Assembly (NCBI GenBank): GCA_946188175.1
Contig: CAMHUJ010000076.1
Location: forward strand, 1-7,392
DNA length: 7,392 bases
Direction of reading: 5' to 3'
Origin: an uncultured Ruminococcus sp.
Lineage (GTDB): Bacteria; Bacillota; Clostridia; Oscillospirales; Ruminococcaceae
Shown here: piece by piece, positions 1 to 7,391 of the stretch
How positions within the stretch are numbered: the stretch's first letter is position 1
Layout of the letters: each line of letters opens with the position of its first letter
The notes under the pieces: model-generated
What the model was told of the DNA's origin: nothing
What the model saw: only the letters and a program-made list of their open reading frames with translations
Databases searched by the model: none
Position numbers and translations under genes: made by a program

Positions 1-2
1 AT

Positions 3-680
3 ACGCAACCGGCAGAAGCATTGGAATTATCCGCTGCCGCGAAGTACATCATGAATGAGAACAATATGCCGATGTTCGTTGATCGCATGGTCGCCGGTGA
101 TGAAATGGACGAGATCGCACAACGGCTCTTTGACAACGGCGAAGATGCAGCGGCAGTCGCACAGGATTTTGTTGATACATCCAGATACATCATTTCCGAT
201 CACGAAACCTTTGAAATGGCAACATTCGCTGCAAGAAAAGATCTCATTGGTGTTACTATTACCGCAGAGCCGGATTCTGTGCATCCGTTCAGCGTTTCGT
301 ACAGTTGGGAACAGATCGGAGAATTCTTCCGGACAGCGGCACAGCTTCATCAGGATGTAGAACGTGAAGCGGAAGAAGCATGGGAACGTGATGCTGCTGA
401 GAATATGGAAGTCTATGATGCGCTCGATCATCACAGGGATGTGTACCTTTCCATGCCGAATGACGAAACCGCTGCCTATCCGATCTCCGATGCAAGAAAA
501 CGTGATCTATACAATTACCGCTTGCACTTTGAGCCGGATCAGGGCTATCTGTTGCTTGCTGACAGCGATACGGAAGATGATCTCATACTCCGGAACTTCA
601 CAATGGTGAACAGCCATTTCGTACTGCACGGTGTAAAAGAAATGGGATTTTCGGTCAACGGAGTTGAACCGGCTTTTACA
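3..680 (+). other. N-terminal segment of the giant protein, no recognised domain
   Basis: Residues 1-226. I do not recognise a named domain. The first 60 residues look helical and Met/Asp/Glu-rich (Met at 17, 22, 24, 29 and 35). A strongly acidic helical stretch follows around residues 118-140 (EREAEEAWERD). The last part alternates short beta-like and charged stretches and leads directly into the YodL-like domain without an obvious low-complexity linker. It is probably an accessory module of the polyvalent protein. The window starts inside it, so its true N-terminal boundary and the protein's start codon are not visible. Confidence 0.6.
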
Positions 681-3600
681 TACGATATTTACCAACTGAA
701 AAGCGGCGAAGAACATCATTATCATCGTTTTGAAGATCTGGAATCCAACAAATACGCACACCTTACACATGAAGATTATGACCTTGTGTATTCCGGCGAT
801 CTGCGTGACGTTGAGGGCGATACGGTCAAGCAAAAACTTGAAACGCTCTATGCACGATTCAATACAGATCATCCGGCAGATTACAAAGGTCGCTCCATGA
901 GTACCAGTGATGTGATCGTGGTAACCGAGGGCAGCGGAAAAACGCCCTATTACGTTCAGTCGGTCGGATATGAAGTCATGCCGGAATTCCTTGCAAGCAA
1001 GTTTGACCTGATTGACATTCAGTTTACCGGTAATTCAGCCGGATTTAATGCTATCAAGGTGGCAGCTCGGACAGATTCATTTGCCGATACCGGCGAAACA
1101 AATATGTGGGGAGATAATGTCTGGTATGCTCGTCTTTCCGAAAATGCGGTGCTTGCCGATATTCAGAAAGTCATTCAGACAGCGCAGGAGAACGGCTGTT
1201 ACCTGACTGCTTCTTCTGTTGATTATCTGACAGAACGATTCGGAGCTGACTTCATGCCGGAACAAGATGCTGATCTGACATTCCAGATTTCCAACACCGG
1301 CATGACGATTGATTTTGCAACCGTAAAGAGCTTCACGCTGACGGATTCCTATTCGCAGTATGAGGGCGGCATGGACAGTAACGGTCATGAACGCAGAGAT
1401 AACTTTTCAAGCCAATCTGAATCCGTTACCTATGCTTATCACGGACACGGCATTGTAGTTTCGGAATCCTATTCCTCGCACAGAGATTATCCGGTGACGG
1501 ATTATTACAATATCTACGATCTGGCGCAACGTGACAAATTGACTGCGGATATACAGCGTTTTGCAGAACAGGCAGAATCTCTGGCGATTTCAAGTGAACC
1601 GAGAGAAGTTGTGCTACCAGTAGCACAAACAGATGAAGCAATAGCTGTTAGTCGAAACCATCTTGTCATTACCAATGCCGGTTATGACGGTGGTATTGAT
1701 GATAAGAAAGAATATGCCACGCTTGATGAAGCAATAGCCGTTGGTCGAAATTATCTTGAAAATGATTATCTTGGATTTGCCGTATTCAATAAGGATACCA
1801 AGAAGATCGAGCATTACGAGGGAGATTTTCCTTTATACCGTGCGTTCAATCCGGATATACTGCGGCTGAACGGAATGGAAACCGAAGCAGCAGAAGCAGA
1901 ACGGGATATGCACCGATATGACGAACCGGAACAGGCAACAGAAAATGTGCTACCAGTAGCACAATCAAAGTGGGAGTATTATATTGTCGCGGATATGGCA
2001 ACATGGTCGCAGAGCGAATCAGCACGTTCTGAACTGGAACGATTTGACACATTGGATGCGGCGATCATGCGGTTCAATGAACTGCGTGAACAGGCATATA
2101 ACAATGAAACCGTGTATGCTGCGAACGATGCCGATCTGCCACTTGCCCGTCTGACACTTGGTGTCCAGAATGATGCCGATCACATGGCATTTGATCTGAT
2201 TCAGGTTCGCGGCGGTCAGAATGTTCTGAACACAGACTATACGCGCTATGAAATGGCACGGGATGATGCAGAATTGCAGAACACGATCACGGCATTATCC
2301 GAAAAGTGCGGAATTGACGGTGTACTGGATTTCAAAGAAGAAAATGGTCAGCTCACCGCTGCTATAACGTCATATTCCGATTGGCTTGACAAAAACAATG
2401 CACCGCTGAAACCTGAAAACGGAACAGAAGCAGCCGCTTCACCGGAAAAGAAAACCGGACGGCGGCTTGAAAACCGTGCATACAAGGCATTGCAGAAACT
2501 TGCTCCGGAAATGTTCAACGATGACTGCACATATCTGCGCTTTGAATCCGATCAGTATGAACCGCTTGTCATTGAAAAGATAGATACCGACAAGATCTCC
2601 GTTGCACACTACTATGAGCAGAACGGCGATCGGATGCGCGATCCGGAGATCGTTTTCACGATTGATGATGCAGCAGCAGCAATCTATCCGCTTGAATTCA
2701 CACAGGACAATCTCGGTGTATATGAGTATTTTGCAAGCTATGACAGCAACAGCAGGGATGCGCTTTCGTTCTTCACGGATGATTGGTCGCCAAATCTGGA
2801 AAGGCAGAATCGCAGCTTGGCAAAAGCAGTCTATGACTTCAACGGTTCGGATGTAACGGTCTATTTCCGTTCGGACGGTACGATCTCCGGCGCGGATGCT
2901 GAAAGTCCGGAGATTGCTGCGGCATTCTTGGCAAGCAGAAACTTCTCGATCACCGATGAAAAGCATGATTACCGGATATCGGAAGAATCCTATGGAATCG
3001 GCACAAAGCGCGAACGGTGTCACGATAACATCGAAGCAATCCGGACGCTGAAAGCAATCGAAGCAGAGGGCAGAATGGCAACACCGGAAGAACAGGAAGT
3101 CCTTGCGAAATATGTCGGATGGGGCGGTATACAAGAAGCCTTTGATGCCAAAAACGGAGCTTGGGAAACCGAATATACCGCGCTGCGTGAATTGCTCACA
3201 AAGGATGAATACCGTGCTGCGGAAAAGACGATCACCGATGCATTCTACACCTCGCCGGTTGTTTCCGGTGCGATCTATGAAGCACTTGAAAATATGGGAT
3301 TTCAGGGCGGTCGCGTTCTCGAACCGGCAATGGGAATCGGCAATTTCTTCGGAACGATGCCGGAATCCATGCGGAGCAATTCACAGCTCATCGGTGTGGA
3401 GATTGACAGCATTTCCGGTCGCATTGCACAGCAGCTCTATCAGAGTGCGGATGTTAAGGTTTGCGGCATCGAAAAGACAAAGTTTGCAAACGGCAGCTTT
3501 GATGTGGCGGTCGGCAATGTTCCGTTTGGTGATTACAAGATCAGCGATCGCGGCTACAATAAACACAAGTTCCTGATTCACGATTACTTCTTTGCGAAAG

Positions 3601-6600
3601 CTCTGGATAAGGTTAAGGACGGCGGCATTGTCGCATTCGTGACTTCATCCGGTACAATGGACAAACAGAATACCAAAGTCCGACAGTATCTTGCAGAACG
3701 TGCTGATTTGGTCGGCGCGATCAGACTGCCGAACAAAGCATTCAGCGATACCGGTGTAACATCAGATATTATCTTTCTCCAAAAGCGGAGTACACCGCTG
3801 ACGGCTGTGCCGGAATGGGTGGATTCCACGCGAACAGAGCAGGGCTTTCAGATCAATCAATACTTTGTCGATCATCCGGAAATGGTGCTTGGTGAATTGA
3901 AAGTGAATACCAGATACGGCGAAGAACGTGGACAGGTTGACTGCGTTCCGATTCAGGGAGCTGATCTGAAACAGCAGCTTCACGAAGCAATCGCCAATTT
4001 GAAAGCATCTATTTCGCAGGATGCACCGGCGCAGGAAAAGAAAGAAAAGGAACTGGAAGTACGCCCTGCACCGGCTGATATGCCGGACGGTACGCTGCGC
4101 GTGATTGACGGTAAGGTGTTTCAGCGGCGCGGTGATGAGATCGAAGAAAGAGCAGCGAAACGTATACCGAAACTTCTGGAACGTGTTGACGGGATGCAGC
4201 ATATCGCAGATACCGTTCAGGAACTTCTGCAAATTCAGCAGCAGTTGGATGTATCGGATGATGAGATCATTGCACTGCAAGGCAAACTGACCGCACAATA
4301 CGATGCTTTTGTCGAGAAATACGGTATTCTGAACAGTCAAGATAATTCTCGCGCTTTTGATGCTGATTCTCGTTCACCGCTGCTGCATTCATTAGAAAAA
4401 GTCAAAAACGGCAAAGTTGTCGAACTGGCGGCTCTATTCACACAGCGCACGATCATTCCGCATACTGTTCCTACATCGGCAGACACTTCAATGGAAGCTC
4501 TTGCGATCTCTATTTCCGAAAAAGCAAAAGTCGATCTGGAATTCATGAGCAAATTGTTAAACAACAAAGATCAGGCTGAGATCATTTCTGAGCTGCAAGG
4601 TGTAATCTATCTGAATCCGCTGACAGAACAATACGAAATAGCTGACGAGTATCTTTCCGGTAACATCCGTGAAAAACTTGCCGCTGCGAAATCTGCTGCG
4701 GCAACTGACAGCCGATATGCCGAAAACATTGCTGCATTGGAACAGGTAATGCCTGAACCTCTGGATGCATCTGAAATTCAGGTACGGCTTGGCGCAACAT
4801 GGCTGCCGGTCAAATACTATCAGCAGTTCATGAAAGAAATGTTCAATACTTCGTCTTACGCACATATAAAAGTCAGCTTCACACCGGAAGTATCCGAATT
4901 CTATGTCAGCAACAAATCAGCAGACAACAGCAATATGGTTGTGACAACAAAATTCGGTACAGAACGAAAGAATGCCTATGAGATTCTGGAAGATTGCCTG
5001 AACCTGAGAGCAAGTACAGTCTACGATCCCGTCATGGTTGGCGACAAGAAAAAGTATGTTGTCAATCAGAACGAAACAGAAGCAGCACGGCAATGCCAAG
5101 ATGCTTTGCAAGAAGCATTTGCAGACTGGATTTTTGCAGATTCGACACGCAGAAATGAACTTGTCACGCTGTATAATGAGAAGTTTAACAGCGTAAAGCC
5201 CCGTGAATATGACGGCAGCCGTCTGATCTTCCCGAATATGAATCCGGAGATCACGCTAAGACCACATCAGAAGAATGCGATTGCTCATGCGATTTACGGC
5301 GATAATACGCTGTTTGCGCACGAAGTCGGTGCAGGAAAGACGTATGAAATGATTGCTGCGATCATGGAGGGGCATCGTCTGGGACAACATAAGAAGTCCT
5401 TGCTGTGCGTACCGAATCATCTGACAGAGCAAGTCGCGGCAGACTTTCTGCGGCTCTATCCGGCAGCCAATATCCTTGTGGCAAAAGCAGAAGATTTCAG
5501 CGAAGCAAACCGAAAGAAATTCTGTGCCAAAGTCGCAACCGGAAATTATGACTGCGTGATTATGGGACATTCACATTTGCGGCACATTCCGCTTTCTCAT
5601 CAACGGCAATGCGACTATCTGGAACACGAACTTGATGAAGCAAGAAAAGCATACGAAGAATGCCAAGATCCTGTTTCCAAAAAAGCATTGCTGCGGCAGC
5701 TCAAAAAACTGGAAGAACGATGGACAACCTTACTTTCCATTCCACACGATGATACCGTGACGTTTGAACAAATGGGTGTCGATCAGTTGATCGTTGACGA
5801 GGCGCACGAGTTTAAGAACCTCTTTTTAGTGACAAAAATGAATAACGTGTCCGGTATCTCAACCAATGACAGTGTAGAGAAAACGGCAGATTTGTTCCTG
5901 AAAACAAAGTACATGGATGAGCTGCCGCAAGGTCAGACGATCTTTGCAACAGCAACACCGGTCGCAAATTCCATTACAGAAATCTATACCATGATGCGCT
6001 ATCTGCAATCAGAAAAGCTCGATGCAATGGGAATGTATTTGTTTGATGCTTGGGCATCCACATTTGGCAAAACAGTCACAGATTTACAGCTTGCACCGGA
6101 GGGAACAGGCTACCGTGCGAAAACACGTTTTGCAGAATTCTTCAATCTGCCGGAGCTGATGCAGATCTTCAAAGAAGCTGCCGACATAAAGGTTGCAAGT
6201 GAGCTTGATCTGGATGTGCCGGAATGCGAAATGCATATTGAAGCAGTACCGCCGACAAAAACACAAGAGAAATTGATTGCAAGTCTGTCTGAACGCGCAG
6301 ATAAAGTACATAGTCATGCAGTATCGGTACAAGAGGATAATATGCTCGTTATCACAACAGACGGCAGAAAAATCGGTCTGGATCAAAGACTTATCAATCC
6401 GATGCTGCCGGACGAGGAAAACACAAAGGTCAACCGCTGCGTTTCCAATGTATTCAAAATCTGGGATGAAACTGCTGCGGACAAATTAACACAGATCATC
6501 TTCTGCGACTTCTCTACTCCAAACGGAAAAGGCTTTAACGTGTATGATGATATAAAGAAGAAGCTGATCGACAAGGGTGTACCGGCGAATGAGATCGCAT

Positions 6601-7391
6601 TTATCCATGATGCCAAGACGGAAGAACAGAAAGAAAAGCTGTTCCAAAAGATGCGTGACGGCGATATCCGTGTTTTGATCGGCAGTACCCCAAAAATGGG
6701 AACCGGCACGAACGTACAAGATCGCCTGATTGCATCGCATGATCTTGATGCGCCGTGGCGACCGGCAGATATGATACAGCGGCTCGGACGTATGGTTCGT
6801 CAAGGCAATAACAACAAGAAAGTGCATTTGTACCGCTATGTAACAGAGCGCACCTTTGATGCCTATTTGTATCAGACATTGGAGAACAAGGCAAAATATA
6901 TCGGTCAGATCATGACATCGAAATCCTCGCTTAGAAGCTGTGAGGATATGGATGATGCTTCTCTTTCTTATGCCGAAGCAAAGGCTCTTTGTGCCGGAAG
7001 TCCGGAGATCAAAGAGAAAATGCAGCTTGACATTGATGTGGCAAAGCTGCGTACTGCAAAAGCAAAATTCTATAAAGACCAGTATCGCATAGAGGACAGA
7101 GTGCAGCATGAGATTCCGCAGCAGTTGACACATTTGCAGCAGAGAGCAGTCGGTATGCAAGCGGATATTGAGAAATATCAGGCATGGATTCCGATGAAAG
7201 ACGAAAAAGGTGAGGATTGTTTCTCGATCACGATTCAGGGCAAGGTCTATACCGACCGTGAAGCAGCCGGAAAAGCATTGGTCAGAGCAATGACGCAAGC
7301 GGCAAAGGAAGATTGTCTGAGTATCCATAAAACGATCGGCAGCTACAAGGGATTCGATATGGTAACATTCTTTGATGTATCTGAAAAAGCA
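3..7391 (+). CDS. Giant adenine-methylase/SF2-helicase fusion protein, partial at both ends
   Basis: One frame is open across the whole window: 2463 codons, no stop, no start with a ribosome binding site, so both ends of the gene lie outside. Domains in order are a YodL-like domain (residues 227-331), small accessory modules (332-1003), a gamma-type N6-adenine methyltransferase core (1004-1262), a conserved connector (1263-1751), a two-lobed SF2 helicase (1752-2304) and a helical tail. Signatures such as YVGWGG, GNVPFG, DEYLSGN, LGATW, VGAGKT, DEAH, GTGTNVQ and RQGN identify the large COG4646-type proteins of conjugative elements and phages; P1 DarB is a functional analogue. No signal peptide or membrane segment was seen in the visible part, so it is probably cytoplasmic or transferred with DNA. 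The role in DNA processing or anti-restriction is inferred. Relatives known to me are about 2000-3000 residues, so most of the protein is probably here. Confidence is very high in the reading frame, high in the family, low in the exact function. Confidence 0.96.
681..992 (+). other. YodL-like domain within the giant protein
   Basis: Residues 227-331. The segment opens with YDIYQLK, continues with RFEDLE (242-247) and YDLVYSGDL, then LYARFNTDHP (282-291), GRSMSTSDVIVV ending at 307, and closes with YYVQSVGYEVMPEFL ending at 330. This order (YQLK, RFE-L, LY-RFN-DHP, S-SDV, YYV-S-G, PEFL) is the pattern I associate with the Pfam YodL-like family, often found in large proteins of clostridial conjugative elements. 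Stand-alone Bacillus subtilis YodL disturbs cell shape when overproduced, through the MreB-type cytoskeleton. Whether the embedded form does anything similar is unknown, and it may instead be a DNA- or protein-binding module. The family call rests on motif memory, not a profile search. Confidence 0.8.
993..1608 (+). other. Uncharacterised accessory segment after the YodL-like domain
   Basis: Residues 331-535. It appears to be a mixed alpha/beta segment with aromatic-rich strands (NMWGDNVWYARL near residues 364-375) and a Ser/Tyr/His-rich stretch around residues 470-500 (YAYHGHG, YSSHRDYP). No catalytic motif is recognisable. The segment ends in a helical, Gln/Glu-rich run leading to the first palindrome-encoded VLPVAQ linker. 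It is probably one or two of the small modules that polyvalent proteins collect. I cannot assign a function. Confidence 0.5.
1609..1628 (+). repeat. Perfect 20-bp palindrome, copy 1 (9-bp arms, CA centre), in frame
   Basis: The sequence TTGTGCTACCAGTAGCACAA has two perfectly complementary 9-bp arms (TTGTGCTAC and GTAGCACAA) around a 2-base centre, CA. It is translated as part of the giant gene and encodes VLPVAQ (residues 537-542), in what looks like an inter-domain linker. An almost identical copy lies 336 bp downstream in the same orientation and the same frame. The RNA could form a short tight hairpin. No third copy was seen in the window. Confidence 0.9.
1632..1665 (+). repeat. 34-bp direct repeat, copy A
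   Basis: It matches bases 1725-1758 at 30 of 34 positions, with all four differences being transitions. It encodes DEAIAVSRNHL (residues 544-554), against DEAIAVGRNYL in copy B. It begins only 3 bases after the first palindrome. The spacing of 93 bp is exactly 31 codons, so frame is kept. The nucleotide match, including the same Ile codon ATA and matching third positions, points to duplication rather than convergence of two similar helices. Confidence 0.85.
1716..1832 (+). other. Small 'LDEAI...EGDFP' accessory module
   Basis: Residues 572-610. The module runs ATLDEAIAVGRNYL, then GFAVFNKDTKKIEHYEGDFP: a helix followed by two strands. This helix-strand-strand pattern (a thrLDEAl helix, then 'GFAVY', a charged turn, then 'EGDFP') is a short module I have seen in proteins of clostridial mobile elements. 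Its function is unknown to me. The beginning of its helix appears duplicated upstream (bases 1632-1665). The whole module lies between the two palindromes. Confidence 0.55.
1725..1758 (+). repeat. 34-bp direct repeat, copy B
   Basis: Partner of bases 1632-1665, with 30 of 34 identical bases. It encodes DEAIAVGRNYL (residues 575-585) at the start of the LDEAI...EGDFP module. The surrounding residues fit a complete module better here than around copy A, so copy B is probably the original and copy A the duplicate. Confidence 0.85.
1946..1963 (+). repeat. Palindrome copy 2 (8-bp perfect arms, CA centre), in frame
   Basis: TGTGCTACCAGTAGCACA has 8-bp perfect arms around CA. It is the same as the inner 18 bases of copy 1, and the direct match to copy 1 runs 19 bases (1946-1964 against 1610-1628). 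The outermost arm base on the left is changed from T to A. It again encodes VLPVAQ (residues 649-654), exactly 112 codons after the first copy. It sits between a Glu-rich run (TEAAEAEAE type) and the next module, WEYYIVADMATW. Confidence 0.9.
1971..2105 (+). other. Small 'YYIVADMATW...LDAAI' accessory module
   Basis: Residues 657-701. WEYYIVADMATWSQ is followed by a loop, ELERFDTLDAAIMRFNELREQAYN, and then a strand-rich section up to about residue 740 (LARLTLGVQ). The strand, then 'F-TLD-AI-RFNELR' helix, then 'YN' pattern recurs in large proteins of clostridial mobile elements as a small adaptor-like module. No catalytic residues are apparent. The LDAAI helix resembles the LDEAI helix of the preceding module in protein sequence but not closely in DNA. 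Confidence 0.5.
2403..2459 (+). other. Low-complexity inter-domain linker
   Basis: Residues 801-819 are rich in Pro, Glu, Ala, Lys and Gly (PLKPENG, EAAASPEKKTG). This is typical of a flexible linker separating the variable accessory modules from the following HYYEQNGD module and the methyltransferase. No repeat of the palindrome is present here. Confidence 0.6.
2499..2735 (+). other. Small 'HYYEQNGD' module, possibly DUF6908-like
   Basis: Residues 833-911. The recognisable core is a Leu-Arg-Phe strand (YLRFES), PLVIEKI, HYYEQNGD (869-876), DPE (880-882) with EIVF, and a final PLEFTQDNLGVYEYF. Short stand-alone proteins with the HYYEQNGDxMxDPE pattern occur in many Firmicutes and their mobile elements; I believe they are catalogued as DUF6908, but the name is from memory. 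The function is unknown. Here the module is embedded just ahead of the methyltransferase. Confidence 0.6.
3012..3788 (+). other. N6-adenine methyltransferase domain (gamma-type order, variant motif IV)
   Basis: Residues 1004-1262. The family entry helix (NIEAIRTLKAIEAEGR) leads to YVGWGG (1037-1042). FYTSP (1081-1085) corresponds to motif X. The SAM-binding motif I is VLEPAMGIGNFFG (1105-1117). An acidic residue for the ribose, E1133, lies in LIGVEID. Motif IV is GNVPFG with N1172-V-P-F1175, where classical N6-adenine enzymes have N/D-P-P-Y/F. GGIVAFVTSSGTMD and SDIIFLQKR complete the Rossmann fold. Motif order X-I-IV is that of gamma-class enzymes. Known relatives share the N-V/I-P-F form, so it is a family trait and not a mutation. 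The expected reaction is methyl transfer from SAM to adenine N6, but activity cannot be assumed. Confidence 0.88.
3789..5255 (+). other. Conserved connector between methyltransferase and helicase
   Basis: Residues 1263-1751. This is family-typical sequence without a named catalytic domain. Visible landmarks are a Lys/Glu-rich linker near 1350, VIDGKVFQRRG (from 1367), a helical stretch ending FVEKYGILNS (from 1436) and RAF (1450-1452), DEYLSGNIREKL (1548-1559), LDASEIQVRLGATWLP (1587-1602) and an alpha/beta segment before LRPHQ. The equivalent region in relatives is similarly placed, which shows the fusion is ancestral. It may contain the DNA-recognition surface or the coupling between the two enzymes, but no classical target-recognition domain is recognisable. 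Confidence 0.7.
5256..6005 (+). other. SF2 helicase, N-terminal ATPase lobe (DEAH)
   Basis: Residues 1752-2001. LRPHQ (1752-1756) plays the Q-motif role. Walker A is HEVGAGKT (1773-1780) with K1779. Motif Ia is LLCVPNH (V1803, P1804, N1805). Walker B is LIVDEAH (DEAH at 1932-1935), followed by the family sequence EFKNLF and TKMNNVSGIS. Motif III is TATP (1983-1986). Between motifs Ia and II lies a likely coiled-coil insert (about 1871-1907: YLEHELDEARKAYEE then LKKLEERW), which is usual for these proteins. All nucleotide-binding residues I can check are present, so an active DNA-dependent ATPase or translocase is expected. Confidence 0.92.
6006..6419 (+). other. Inter-lobe region of the helicase
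   Basis: Residues 2002-2139. The sequence includes FNLPELMQIFKEAADIK, a DLDVPE turn, a helix with SLSERADKV, and the strongly family-typical KIGLDQRLINPMLPDEE. This matches the linker and accessory helices found between the two RecA-like lobes in Snf2-type proteins of mobile elements. No insertion or break relative to the family pattern is visible. Confidence 0.75.
6420..6914 (+). other. SF2 helicase, C-terminal lobe
   Basis: Residues 2140-2304. TQIIFCDFSTP gives motif IV. An EIAFIHDAKTEEQK segment follows. Motif V is IGSTPKMGTGTNVQDRL (G2227, G2233, T2236, N2237). Motif VI is QRLGRMVRQGN from Q2259, with arginines at 2260, 2263 and 2266. YRYVTERTFDAYLYQTLENKAKYI closes the lobe. Known relatives usually read Q-R-S/E-G-R-I-I-R-Q-G-N here; the Leu, Met and Val changes are conservative and the arginine-finger candidates remain. 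With the N-terminal lobe it forms a complete motor. Confidence 0.92.
6915..7391 (+). other. Helical C-terminal tail of the giant protein, cut by the window end
   Basis: Residues 2305-2463. It contains the family motif SYAEAKALCAGSPEIKEKM (IKEKM from 2336), where relatives have a similar ALATGNP-IKEKM. A long amphipathic helical region (about 2344-2395, DIDVAKLRTAKAKFYKDQ to ADIEKYQAW) is likely to form a coiled coil. Then comes a small beta unit, FSITIQGKVYTDREAAGKAL, and an IGSYKGFD segment. Relatives end not far beyond this unit, so a few tens to hundreds of residues are probably missing. The frame is still open at base 7391. Confidence 0.75.

Noticed and set aside
51..110. Cluster of ATG codons near the left edge as a possible start of the gene
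   Set aside because: The main frame is already open upstream to the window edge, and there is no purine-rich ribosome binding site at a proper distance before these ATGs. The start most likely lies outside the window.
2631..2645. Inverted repeat CGGAT...ATCCG around a GCGCG centre
   Set aside because: Only 5-bp arms, a single copy, and inside the conserved HYYEQNGDRMRDPE coding sequence.
2671..2682. Run of GCA triplets as a microsatellite
   Set aside because: Only four units, encoding a short alanine run in a gene that generally favours GCA for alanine.
2439..3134. Minus-strand open frame of 231 codons
   Set aside because: Same codon-on-codon register opposite the giant gene and the same explanation; composition is unlike a real protein and no motif is visible. 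The minus frames at 3762-4340 and 507-872 fail for the same reason.
3103..3576. Plus-strand open frame of 157 codons in another frame
   Set aside because: It overlaps the methyltransferase core, which is clearly the coding frame by family motifs. The alternative translation is Arg/Ser/Met-rich with no recognisable sequence.
5780..5793. Palindrome CGATCAGTTGATCG with 6-bp arms
   Set aside because: It encodes conserved helicase residues just before the DEAH motif, has no second copy, and is short enough to occur by chance.
3012..6914. Complete type ISP or type III restriction-modification enzyme
   Set aside because: Domain order is wrong for type ISP, no nuclease motif is visible, and the many connector and tail motifs match the mobile-element family instead.
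6486..7328. Long open frame on the minus strand (280 codons)
   Set aside because: It lies exactly codon-on-codon opposite the giant gene. In that register an antisense stop needs a sense TTA, CTA or TCA codon, and these are scarce in the gene, so long antisense frames are expected. The translation is Cys/Ile/Phe-rich with no family motif.
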